A stretch of 64,000 bases of DNA from Sphingopyxis panaciterrae. Its GTDB lineage: Bacteria > Pseudomonadota > Alphaproteobacteria > Sphingomonadales > Sphingomonadaceae. Positions within the stretch are counted from its first letter, which is position 1. Every line of letters begins with the position of its first letter. The translations under genes and the position numbers were made by a program. The notes beneath the pieces were generated by a model. It worked only from the letters and a program-made list of their open reading frames with translations, was not told the DNA's origin and searched no databases. The stretch is from positions 868,001 to 932,000 of the forward strand of contig NZ_JAASQN010000002.1 in the NCBI RefSeq assembly GCF_011762125.1, read 5' to 3'. Below, piece by piece: positions 46,571 to 54,161 of the stretch.

Positions 46571-47698
46571 ATGCCTGAACCTTTCGACATTGCCGTCTCC
46601 GATGCGCGCCTCGCTTCAATTCGGGCGCGACTTGCGGCTTTTGACTGGTCCGCCCTGCCGGACGCGGGCGGTTGGGAGGGCGGGGTTGGTGTCTCGGACC
46701 TGCGGCGGCTCGTGGACCATTGGCTACATCGATATGATTGGCGAATACACGAGGCGAGGCTGAACCGGCTACCGCAGTTCATGGCGGAAATTGAGGGGCA
46801 GCGGCTTCATTTTATCCATGCGAAGGGCGATGGCTCTCGCTTGCCGTTGATGCTGATCCATGGCTGGCCAGGTTCGTTCATTGAATTCGAGCGCATCATC
46901 GGACCGCTGGTCGCGAGCGGCCACGACGTTATCGTTCCATCGCTGCCGGGCTATGCCTTTTCCGGCAGCCCGCGCGCGCCGATCGGGCCGCGGCGCACCG
47001 CGGAGCTGTTCCACCAGCTCCTTTTGCAGCTCTATGGCCCCGGCCGGTATCTTGTCCAGGGCGGCGATTGGGGCGCGGCCGTCGGGGGGTGGATGGCGCA
47101 GGCATATCCCGAGGCGGTGGCTGCGCTGCACCTCAACCTGATCCTTGTCGAGGCGGACGACGCAACGCCGGCGACGGCGGACGAACTGGCTTGGGCGAAG
47201 CGGCGCGCGAGCCTGGCGCGGCGCGAAGGCGCCTATTCGCACCTGCACGGGACGCGTCCACAAACGCTGGGGATCGCGATGAGCGACAGCCCGGTCGGCG
47301 TCGCAGGATGGATTCTGGAGAAATTCGGCGTCTGGGCAGACGTCCCTCGCCGCGCCGACGGCAGCCCCGACCTTTGGCACGCCTTTGACGAGGACCTGCT
47401 GCTCACGAACATCATGCTCTATGTGGCGCCGCAAAGCTTCGTGACATCGACCTGGATGTATCGCGGCTGGGTGCTCGAGAATGCGGGCAAATTTCCGCTC
47501 GACGCGCCCGTTCGCGTGCCGACGGGCATAGCCGCATTTCCGGACCCGGTGTTCCCGCCGCCGCCGCGGTCCCAAGCCGCCAAAAGCTACAATGTGGTGC
47601 ATTGGAGCGACATGCCGGCAGGTGGACATTTCGCGGCGCTCGAGAAGCCGGATGCGCTCCTGACGGACATGCAGGAATTTTTCGGTCATTATCGGTGA
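46571..47698 (+). CDS. Epoxide hydrolase family protein
   Basis: A 375-residue alpha/beta hydrolase with the EHN N-terminal domain (VSDLRRLVDHWLHRYDWRIHEARLNRLPQF region). The oxyanion motif is HGWPGSFIEF, the nucleophile Asp is in QGGDWGAAVGG, and the late His lies in PAGGHFAALEKP. GAGGAAG sets the ATG at 46571. It is the last gene of the large unit and converges with the SDR at 47728 across a hairpin. It would open an epoxide to a diol, which suggests that the native substrate or an intermediate carries an epoxide or a related ring. Confidence 0.9.
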   Translation: MPEPFDIAVSDARLASIRARLAAFDWSALPDAGGWEGGVGVSDLRRLVDHWLHRYDWRIHEARLNRLPQFMAEIEGQRLHFIHAKGDGSRLPLMLIHGWPGSFIEFERIIGPLVASGHDVIVPSLPGYAFSGSPRAPIGPRRTAELFHQLLLQLYGPGRYLVQGGDWGAAVGGWMAQAYPEAVAALHLNLILVEADDATPATADELAWAKRRASLARREGAYSHLHGTRPQTLGIAMSDSPVGVAGWILEKFGVWADVPRRADGSPDLWHAFDEDLLLTNIMLYVAPQSFVTSTWMYRGWVLENAGKFPLDAPVRVPTGIAAFPDPVFPPPPRSQAAKSYNVVHWSDMPAGGHFAALEKPDALLTDMQEFFGHYR

Positions 47699-47701
47699 GG
47701 T

Positions 47702-47722
47702 CCGGCTCCGGCAGGGAGCCGG
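47702..47722. terminator. Bidirectional hairpin between convergent genes
   Basis: CCGGCTCC (47702-47709) pairs with GGAGCCGG (47715-47722) around a 5-nt loop, filling the 29-nt gap between convergent epoxide hydrolase and SDR genes. There is no T-run; termination is inferred from position and stem strength. Confidence 0.6.
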
Positions 47723-47727
47723 GGCCA

Positions 47728-48471
47728 TCAGCGGCCTGCGTTACGGCCACCGTCGGCCAGTAGCCCCACACCCGTCACATATGATGCGGCCGGAGACGCC
47801 AGAAAGAGCGCGACCGATGCCATTTCTTCGGGCGCCCCCATGCGCGCCATCGGGATCGTCTCGATAACATCGCGGCGCGCCGCCTCACTCGCGTTCGCCA
47901 GGAGCGGGGTTTCGATCACGCCGGGACACAGCGCATTCACGCGGATGTTGCGGTCGGCATATTCGATTGCCGCTGCACGCGTCATCGCAAGCACGCCGCC
48001 CTTGGTTGCCGTATAGGCGCCGTTCCCACGCGTCGCGCGGTAGGATGCCGTCGACGCGGTGTTGACGATCGCGCCACCCCCATTTGCGAGCATATGGCCG
48101 ATCGCGCGCTGCATGACCTGGAACGCTGCCGTGAGATTGACATTGATGACGGCTTCGACGGCGCTGGCGGGGATTTCGTGAAGCGGCGCGAAACCGTGGC
48201 CGATCCCGGCATTATTGCAAAGAATGTCGACGCGGCCGTGACGGGCCAGCGTCGAAGCGAACATCGCATCGACCTGCTCGGGATCAGACACATCCACGCG
48301 GCAGGCTTGCGCGAGCCCGCCAATGTCGGCAGCGACCTTCTCTTCGGCGCCGCTGACATCCGCGACGGTCACCGCAGCGCCCTCGCGCGCGAACAATTCG
48401 GCCATGGCCTTGCCGATTCCCGATCCCGCGCCGGTAATGATGGCGATCTTTCCAGACAATTGTCCGCTCAT
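47728..48471 (-). CDS. SDR family oxidoreductase
   Basis: A 247-residue SDR: TGAGSGIG, CNNAGIGHGF, active-site Ser in NTASTAS and YTATK, ending VGLLADGGRNAGR. GAGGAAAT upstream sets the start at 48471; the long upstream frame overlaps the ligase gene. It follows the acyl-CoA ligase by 34 nt and forms a two-gene unit under box 6. A 3-hydroxyacyl or cyclic-alcohol dehydrogenase role is plausible. Confidence 0.9.
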   Translation of the reverse strand: MSGQLSGKIAIITGAGSGIGKAMAELFAREGAAVTVADVSGAEEKVAADIGGLAQACRVDVSDPEQVDAMFASTLARHGRVDILCNNAGIGHGFAPLHEIPASAVEAVINVNLTAAFQVMQRAIGHMLANGGGAIVNTASTASYRATRGNGAYTATKGGVLAMTRAAAIEYADRNIRVNALCPGVIETPLLANASEAARRDVIETIPMARMGAPEEMASVALFLASPAASYVTGVGLLADGGRNAGR

Positions 48472-48505
48472 ATTTCCTCGCAATGTTTGAATGGGTTGAG
48501 AAGAG

Positions 48506-50062
48506 TCAGATTTTGCGGTCCATGCCGGCCCAATAGTGATCCCGGACGGCGCGGCGAAGGGTCTTGCCTGCCGTGCTGCGGGGCAGCTCGGGCCAGATAT
48601 CGATCTGTTTCGGGGCCTTGATGCTTCCAAGTTTTTCCTTGCACAGTGCGAGGAGTTCCGCCGTGTCGATCGACATGCCATCTTTCACTTCGATCGCGGC
48701 GGTGACCATCTCGCCCCATTTTTCATCTGGAATGCCGACGACCACACAATCGAGAACAGCCGGATGACCGAGCACGGCCTGCTCGACTTCGCCGGGGAAG
48801 ACGTTGAATCCCCCCGAGATGATCATGTCGCGCTTGCGATCGACGATATAGATATACCCGTCCGCGTCGCGGCGGCCGAGGTCGCCGCTAAATTGCCAGC
48901 CATTGCGGCGGATGGCCGCGGTTGCGGCCGGATCCTTGTAGAATTCGGTCATCTGCATGGCCGAGCGGAAGGCGATCTCGCCCATCTCGTCATCGGCCGC
49001 GACCTCGCCCGCTTCGGTTACGATCTCGGTTCGCGAAAATGGCCCCGATCGTCCGACCGACGCCAGGCGATGCTGAAGCGAGGGATCGGCCAGAATCTCC
49101 TCATGATCCTTTGGCGTGAGCACCGTGGTAAATTGAAGGCATTCGGTCTGGCCGTAGCTTTGAATCAGAATCGGCCCGAAGACATCGCAGGCCTCGCGCA
49201 GCTTATCGACCGACATCGGCGCGGCGCCATAGAGCAGGTAGCGGAGCGACGAGAGATCGAACTCCTTCAATCTCGGGTGCGCGAGCACCATGTAAATGAG
49301 CGTGGGGGGCAGATAGACGACCGAGACCCGGTGCTGCTGGATTGCCTCCAGAACCGCGAGCGGATCGGTCGACGAAAGCAATATCTGGGTGCCGCCACGC
49401 GGCAGGAGCGCATAGTGAAAGATAGCCGCGGCGTGGGTCAGCGGCGCGACGATGAGGTGGACCGGCGGCTCATCGAAATGAAACAGGGCATAAACGGAGG
49501 CGATAACGGCTTCAATCGACCGGTTCGTATGGATGGCGCCTTTGGGCTCGCCGGTGGTGCCCCCCGTACTCGATATCGCGACGGCGTCTTCCATCTCGCG
49601 GATGGGAAAAGCGACCGCCTCGCCCCCTTCCTCGGCGAACCAATCGGACAATGAGGGGAAGCCTTCCACCCTGGCGTCGATGCAAACGCACAGCTTGAGT
49701 TCGGACAGCGCTTCGCTGGCGGCAACCGCATGCTCGCGCAGCGAACTGTGAAAGAAGAGAACCCGCGTATCATATTTGCCGAGCTGCGCGAGATTGTCGG
49801 TGACCGAGTTGCGATAGTTGATCGGCACCCACAACATGCCCGCCTTGAATATCGCATATTGGCACGCGAGCACCATGCTGTGGTTGGGCGAGAGCAGCGC
49901 TACCGAACTGTCGATCGGGACGCCTGACCGCAGCAGCCCTTGGGCGATGCGTGTCATGCGATCTTCCATTTCGGCATAGGTCAACGAGCTGTCACCCTCG
50001 ACGACCGCGGCCCGATTCCGGAAGCGCGCAGCCCCGCGTTCAAAGTGCTCGATAACCAACAT
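48506..50062 (-). CDS. AMP-dependent acyl-CoA synthetase (acid-CoA ligase)
   Basis: A 518-residue ANL enzyme: P-loop ISSTGGTTGEPKGA, YGQTECLQ, GDLGRRDADGYIYIVDRKRDMI hinge region, SGGFNVFPGEVE and the catalytic Lys in PRSTAGKTLRR. AGGAGAGGAGA precedes the ATG chosen at 50062. It activates a carboxylic acid to its CoA ester and so would feed the beta-oxidation enzymes of this cluster. It leads a unit with the SDR at 47728 and has a TGAC-palindrome ~88 nt upstream. Confidence 0.93.
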   Translation of the reverse strand: MLVIEHFERGAARFRNRAAVVEGDSSLTYAEMEDRMTRIAQGLLRSGVPIDSSVALLSPNHSMVLACQYAIFKAGMLWVPINYRNSVTDNLAQLGKYDTRVLFFHSSLREHAVAASEALSELKLCVCIDARVEGFPSLSDWFAEEGGEAVAFPIREMEDAVAISSTGGTTGEPKGAIHTNRSIEAVIASVYALFHFDEPPVHLIVAPLTHAAAIFHYALLPRGGTQILLSSTDPLAVLEAIQQHRVSVVYLPPTLIYMVLAHPRLKEFDLSSLRYLLYGAAPMSVDKLREACDVFGPILIQSYGQTECLQFTTVLTPKDHEEILADPSLQHRLASVGRSGPFSRTEIVTEAGEVAADDEMGEIAFRSAMQMTEFYKDPAATAAIRRNGWQFSGDLGRRDADGYIYIVDRKRDMIISGGFNVFPGEVEQAVLGHPAVLDCVVVGIPDEKWGEMVTAAIEVKDGMSIDTAELLALCKEKLGSIKAPKQIDIWPELPRSTAGKTLRRAVRDHYWAGMDRKI

Positions 50063-50123
50063 TTTGCCGTTCTCCTCTCCTGCGTGTCCTGCCTCGCAGA
50101 CGTCCCGCACACATATGCTGTTC

Positions 50124-50157
50124 CAACTATCTAGTCAATTATCTGACTTTAAATTCA
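50124..50157 (+). promoter_or_regulatory. TGAC-palindrome box 6, tandem pair
   Basis: TGACTTTAAATTCA (50144-50157) and a weaker CAACTATCTAGTCA (50124-50137), offset by exactly 20 nt as in boxes 1 and 8. They lie 62-95 nt upstream of the ligase start at 50062. On the reverse strand TTGACT followed 17 nt later by TATGTG is a likely core promoter overlapped by the weaker copy. Confidence 0.7.
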
Positions 50158-50181
50158 CCCTTGCCTATTAGTGTCCGTGCG

Positions 50182-50301
50182 TCAGAATCGAGGACGTCCC
50201 GCGGCCGGCGGCACCGGCCCGAGCCGCTCCGCAAGCGCAAGCTCCATCGGTTCAAGCGGGCTGTGCGGCGCGATGGCAACAGCGGCACTGATCTTCGGCA
50301 T
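50182..50301 (-). pseudogene. Truncated N-terminus of a zinc-type alcohol dehydrogenase
   Basis: A 39-codon frame starting MPKISAAVAIAPHSPLEPME behind a good ribosome site (GAGAGG). The pattern AAVA.AP..PLE...L matches the first ~25 residues of medium-chain alcohol dehydrogenases, but the frame then loses similarity and stops. It lies just after the NMO gene on the same strand, so it looks like the stump of a former next gene in that operon. Confidence 0.5.
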
Positions 50302-50348
50302 GGGAACCTCTCTACCTCAATGAGCGATCGCAGGCAGCCGGCGCCAGC

Positions 50349-51296
50349 CTAAGGGAGGCGCTCTTTCTGCGCCGCCTCATATTCGGCCGAAAATTTCCGG
50401 ACCAGTTCGGCGAGCGGCGCGCTTTCGGTGACGTCATCCACACCATGTCCGCCGGCCCAGACATCCTTCCAGGCCTTGATCGTGTCGAGTTCGCGAGCGA
50501 GATCGAACTTCTGGTGATCGCCGCCGCCCACGAAACCCGACCGGTCGAGACTAAGGCGGAGCATGTTGGATGGAATGCCCGTGACCTCCGAGGTCAGGAC
50601 GATGTCATCGCCGCCGCTCTCGATCAGTATGTCCCGATAGGCGTCCGGCGCGGCGCTCTCCGTCGCGGCGATGAAGCTCGTGCCGGCGGCAACCATGTCG
50701 GCACCCAGAACGCGCGCCGCGGCGAGCGAGCGACCGTTGGAGATGCCTCCCGCAAGAATGATCGGCCCATCGAAGAATTTCCGGACCTCCGACACAAAGG
50801 CGAAAGGGTTCAGCCATCCCGTATTGCCGCCCGCGCCCGCCGTCAGCAGGATCAGGCCGTCCACCCCCGCTTCGGCCGCGCGCCGTGCGTGCTTGACGCT
50901 CGCGGCATCCGATATGACGATACCGCCATATGCATGGACGCGCTCGATGATATCGACGGGGCTCCCTACCGAGGCGATGATCGCGGGCACCTTTGCATCC
51001 ACGCAGATGTCGAGATCGTCGCCAAGACGAACATTTGTCTTATGCACGATGAGATTGACCGCCCAGGGCGCGGTCGCCTGCGCGTCGGCAAGCCGGGTCT
51101 TGATCTCGGCGACCCAGTCCGCAAAGATCGCCGGCGTCCGGGCGTTCAGCGCCGGGATCGAGCCCATAACCCCTGCCCGGCCCGCCTCGACGACCATGTC
51201 GACGGTGGAAACCAGGAACATCGGGGCCACGACGAGCGGCAAGCTGAGCTTTCCGCGCAGGTCGGCCGTCAACTCGCTATTGCCAAAACGCTGCAT
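50349..51296 (-). CDS. NMO-type FMN oxidoreductase (second copy)
   Basis: A 315-residue flavoprotein paralogous to the NMO at 27897: APMFLVSTVDMVVEAG, LIVHKTNVRL, HAYGGIVISDAASVKHARRA, flavin loop TAGAGGNTGWLNPFAF, ILAGGISNGRS. The longest frame starts at 51326, but that ATG lies inside box 7 and lacks a ribosome site. The ATG at 51296 has AGGGAG eight nt upstream and begins MQRFGNSEL, so I prefer it. Probably a single-gene unit followed by an alcohol dehydrogenase stump. Reaction unknown, as for its paralogue. Confidence 0.9.
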   Translation of the reverse strand: MQRFGNSELTADLRGKLSLPLVVAPMFLVSTVDMVVEAGRAGVMGSIPALNARTPAIFADWVAEIKTRLADAQATAPWAVNLIVHKTNVRLGDDLDICVDAKVPAIIASVGSPVDIIERVHAYGGIVISDAASVKHARRAAEAGVDGLILLTAGAGGNTGWLNPFAFVSEVRKFFDGPIILAGGISNGRSLAAARVLGADMVAAGTSFIAATESAAPDAYRDILIESGGDDIVLTSEVTGIPSNMLRLSLDRSGFVGGGDHQKFDLARELDTIKAWKDVWAGGHGVDDVTESAPLAELVRKFSAEYEAAQKERLP

Positions 51297-51317
51297 CGGT
51301 TCGATCTCCCTGAAAAA

Positions 51318-51331
51318 TGACTTCATAGTCA
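51318..51331 (+). promoter_or_regulatory. TGAC-palindrome box 7
   Basis: TGACTTCATAGTCA, centred 28 nt upstream of the preferred NMO start (51296). It would lie at or near the transcription start, a classic repressor position. Confidence 0.72.
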
Positions 51332-51648
51332 GAATTCTATATTAGAGATACAATTTTGCAAGCGCAATTGCGTGATTTGCCGGCCATAGCCCCCCTCCTC
51401 GACCGCTCCGCCCCAGACTGACCGACCGACAATCCCTTGCTTATTAGCGGATGTCGCTCCTATAACCGCCATTGCAATCACAGTATCTGACGCTATGTTC
51501 GGACCGTAGATCGCGGGCGTCAATCACACACAATCTATAGCTCGCGGTCCCTGCGGGATTTTTCGGCAACTTTGCCGGAAGCGAACTGGAATTTTTGACC
51601 GGAACGTTGGTGGATCGTAGTGTTGAGATATCTGAAAGGGAACCTGTC

Positions 51649-52416
51649 TTGACCAAGTGGCGAAACGCATTCCGAACCAGCGAAGAGCTGCATCGCTTCA
51701 AGCGGTACGCGGTACTTCGCGAAGCGACGCGCATCATATCGCGCCGCGGGTTTCACAATACGTCGCTGGACGAAATTGCCGAAGGCCTCGGGATCTCCAA
51801 AGGCACTTTGTACAACTATGTGTCCGATAAGCAGGAAATATTGTTCGATTGTCACATGATCGCCCTCGACCTGGGCGATCAAGCGAGCAAGGTGGCCAAC
51901 GAACTCGACGGGTCCGGCCTGGACAAGCTGCGGCTCCTGCTCCTCTGCTACATCGAGTGGATGTATGGTGAGGCGGGTATCGGCGGCATTACCTCGGACA
52001 TCAATGCCCTGCGTCCGGATGATCGCGCCACCGTCGTCGTCCGGCGCGATAGAATCGACCAGGCCCTGCTCGACCTGATCGAGCTCGGCGTTCGCGATGG
52101 AAGTCTGGTCGCCGACGATCCGCATCTCGCCGTTTTCGTCATCATGGGCGCCGTGAACAGCATTTCATCATGGTATTCGCGAGGCGGCAGGCTGAATATC
52201 GAGGAAATCGCCGACGTCATCGTAGGGATGTTGACGCGATCGATAGCCACCGACACCTCGACCGCGAAGGTGCGCGTCGAAGTCCCGCCGCATCCGGAAG
52301 CAACCTTGACCTTCGCTCCCATGGCGTCGGCGCGCACCGGACGGACCGCGACGGCGAAAAAGTCCGCCAGTACGAAGGCAAAGCCGGCCGGCGCCTCCAG
52401 GAAAAAATCGCTCTAG
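51649..52416 (+). CDS. TetR family transcriptional regulator with basic C-terminal tail
   Basis: About 255 residues from a TTG preceded by AAAGGGAACC; alternative starts lie at 51595 (TTG) and 51610 (GTG). The N-terminal HTH is typical (RGFHNTSLDEIAEGLGISKGTLYNYVSDKQEILF), followed by the all-helical ligand domain. The last ~29 residues form an Ala/Thr/Lys-rich basic tail (ATAKKSASTKAKPAGASRKK) not usual in TetR proteins. It lies inside the cluster whose promoters all carry the TGAC-palindrome and is the only other regulator in 24.7-55.6 kb, so it is the best candidate for binding that box. Confidence 0.9.
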   Translation: MTKWRNAFRTSEELHRFKRYAVLREATRIISRRGFHNTSLDEIAEGLGISKGTLYNYVSDKQEILFDCHMIALDLGDQASKVANELDGSGLDKLRLLLLCYIEWMYGEAGIGGITSDINALRPDDRATVVVRRDRIDQALLDLIELGVRDGSLVADDPHLAVFVIMGAVNSISSWYSRGGRLNIEEIADVIVGMLTRSIATDTSTAKVRVEVPPHPEATLTFAPMASARTGRTATAKKSASTKAKPAGASRKKSL

Positions 52417-52503
52417 GCGCAACGGGGGATAACGCCCCGCTTCCACGATGTCCCAATTCGCCCGCTCAGCCCTGCCCGGGCTCGGCGAACATTTGTCGCG
52501 TAC

Positions 52504-52537
52504 TGAATACAAAGTCATATTATTGACTTATGAGTTC
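52504..52537 (+). promoter_or_regulatory. TGAC-palindrome box 8, tandem pair
   Basis: TGAATACAAAGTCA (52504-52517) and TGACTTATGAGTTC (52524-52537), offset by 20 nt, in the 307-nt gap between the TetR gene and pntAA (start 52724). Each copy has one strong and one weaker half. They place the transhydrogenase genes in the same proposed regulon. The rest of the gap shows no gene. Confidence 0.6.
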
Positions 52538-52723
52538 GACTCGGTTACGGGACGGCCCAACGCAGCAGTGCGTGGCGAAAAGAGCATAGTGGGTACGGCA
52601 GCTCGGGTTCACCCTCGCGACCTCGGACGCGAAAACGAGCCAGGCGATGCGCGCGAGCATGACGCGGCCACCTCACCGACTTGACTTCGCTAAACTGGTT
52701 TCGGTCGAGTTGTAGGATTCCAA

Positions 52724-53848
52724 ATGGCTGTTAAAATTGCGGTACTGAAAGAAGCCGCGGGCGAAAATCGCGTGTCCGCGACGCCCGAGACAGCGAAGAA
52801 ATTCGCAGCATTGGGCGCTTTGGTGGCGGTCGAGAACGGGGCCGGCGAAGGCGCCTCCGTTCCGGATTCCGACTATGAAGCGGCCGGCGCCACGGTCGGC
52901 GACCGTCAGTCGACCCTCACCGGCGCGGATATCATTCTCGGCGTGCAGGGACCCGATCCCGCCGCGATCGAGGTTGCCAAGCCGGGCGCCTGGATCGTGG
53001 CGAGCCTGAGCCCCTTTGCGGAAAGAGCGCGTGTCGACGCTTATGCAGCGCGCGGCTTCGAAGCGCTCGCAATGGAGCTCATGCCCCGCATCACACGGGC
53101 GCAGTCGATGGATATATTGTCGTCGCAGTCCAACCTCGCCGGCTATAAAGCCGTCGTGCTGGCCGCGTCCGAATATGGCCGCGCTTTTCCCATGATGATG
53201 ACGGCCGCGGGCACTGTCTCCGCCGCGCGCGCCTTTGTGATGGGCGTCGGCGTCGCCGGGCTGCAGGCGATCGCCACCGCGCGCCGCTTGGGAGCACAGG
53301 TATCGGCGACAGATGTGCGTTCGGCGACAAAAGAACAGATCCAGTCGCTCGGCGCCAAGCCGATCTTCGTCGAGAATGTCGAAGGAATAGAAGGCGAAGG
53401 ATCGGGCGGTTATGCCACCGAGATGTCCGGGGAATATCAGCGGGCCCAAGCGGAGTTGGTGTCCGGCCACATTGCCAAGCAGGATATCGTGATCACCACC
53501 GCGCTGATCCCGGGCCGCGCCGCCCCCCGATTAATTTCGGACGCCCAGCTTGCGACAATGCGCCGAGGGTCCGTGATCGTCGACTTGGCCGCGGAAGCCG
53601 GCGGCAATGTCGAGGGCGCAGTCGCGGGCGAGACGGTCGTCCGTCACGGCGTGAAAATCATCGGCGCGAGCAATGTCGCGGGCAGGCTCGCCGCGGACGC
53701 CTCGGCGCTCTTCTCGCGCAACCTGTACAATTTCCTGAGCGCCTTCTGGGACAAGGACAGCAACCGGCCGATCCTCGACGAGGAGATCGGCGATGCGATC
53801 CGGCTGACCAGGGACGGCAAGGTCGTCCACCCGCGGCTGCTCGGTTGA
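52724..53848 (+). CDS. pntAA: NAD(P) transhydrogenase alpha subunit, part 1
   Basis: A 374-residue NAD(H)-binding domain I of proton-translocating transhydrogenase. MAVKIAVLKEAAGENRVSATPETAKKF opens the alanine-dehydrogenase/PNT N-terminal domain; RAQSMDILSSQSNLAGYKAVV and the Rossmann loop GVGVAGLQAIATARRLGAQVSATDVR follow. AGGATT precedes the ATG. Alphaproteobacteria split the alpha subunit into two genes, as here. The enzyme uses proton motive force to transfer hydride from NADH to NADP+. It is next to the TetR gene and downstream of box 8. Confidence 0.95.
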   Translation: MAVKIAVLKEAAGENRVSATPETAKKFAALGALVAVENGAGEGASVPDSDYEAAGATVGDRQSTLTGADIILGVQGPDPAAIEVAKPGAWIVASLSPFAERARVDAYAARGFEALAMELMPRITRAQSMDILSSQSNLAGYKAVVLAASEYGRAFPMMMTAAGTVSAARAFVMGVGVAGLQAIATARRLGAQVSATDVRSATKEQIQSLGAKPIFVENVEGIEGEGSGGYATEMSGEYQRAQAELVSGHIAKQDIVITTALIPGRAAPRLISDAQLATMRRGSVIVDLAAEAGGNVEGAVAGETVVRHGVKIIGASNVAGRLAADASALFSRNLYNFLSAFWDKDSNRPILDEEIGDAIRLTRDGKVVHPRLLG

Positions 53849-53873
53849 TCACCGAAAAAGGGGGAGAATAACC

Positions 53874-54161
53874 ATGGATTTCATCTCGATCCTCTCGATC
53901 TTCGTGCTGGCATGTTTCGTCGGCTATTATGTCGTCTGGTCGGTTACGCCGGCTCTGCACACGCCGTTGATGGCGGTAACGAACGCGATCTCGTCGGTGA
54001 TCGTGGTGGGGGCACTGATAGCCGGCGCCGCTGGAGGGGATCAGGTTTCCACAGCCTTGGGGCTGGTGGCGGTCGTGCTCGCAAGCGTGAACATCTTCGG
54101 CGGCTTTGCGGTCACCGAGCGAATGCTCGCCATGTACAAAAAGAAGGACCGCAAGAACTGA
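53874..54161 (+). CDS. pntAB: NAD(P) transhydrogenase alpha subunit, part 2
   Basis: A 95-residue membrane subunit with three helices (FISILSIFVLACFVGYYVVWSV, LMAVTNAISSVIVVGALIAG, GLVAVVLASVNIFGGFAVTERML) and the conserved HTPLMAVTNAIS motif. GGGGGAG stands before the ATG. Its stop overlaps the pntB start by one nt, so the subunits are made together. It forms part of the membrane proton channel with PntB. Confidence 0.95.
   Translation: MDFISILSIFVLACFVGYYVVWSVTPALHTPLMAVTNAISSVIVVGALIAGAAGGDQVSTALGLVAVVLASVNIFGGFAVTERMLAMYKKKDRKN

Noticed and set aside
46465-46578. Short frame starting [10 protein letters not shown] that overlaps the thiolase stop
   Set aside because: Only 37 codons, no family resemblance, and it runs into the epoxide hydrolase start; the coupling-type overlap looks accidental.
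51488-51522. Possible autoregulatory TGAC box pair upstream of the TetR gene
   Set aside because: Only half-sites match (TGAC at 51488 and GTCA ending 51522); too degenerate to list as an operator.
52431-52447. CGGGG...CCCCG repeat after the TetR gene as terminator
   Set aside because: A 5-bp stem with no T-run is too weak to call.
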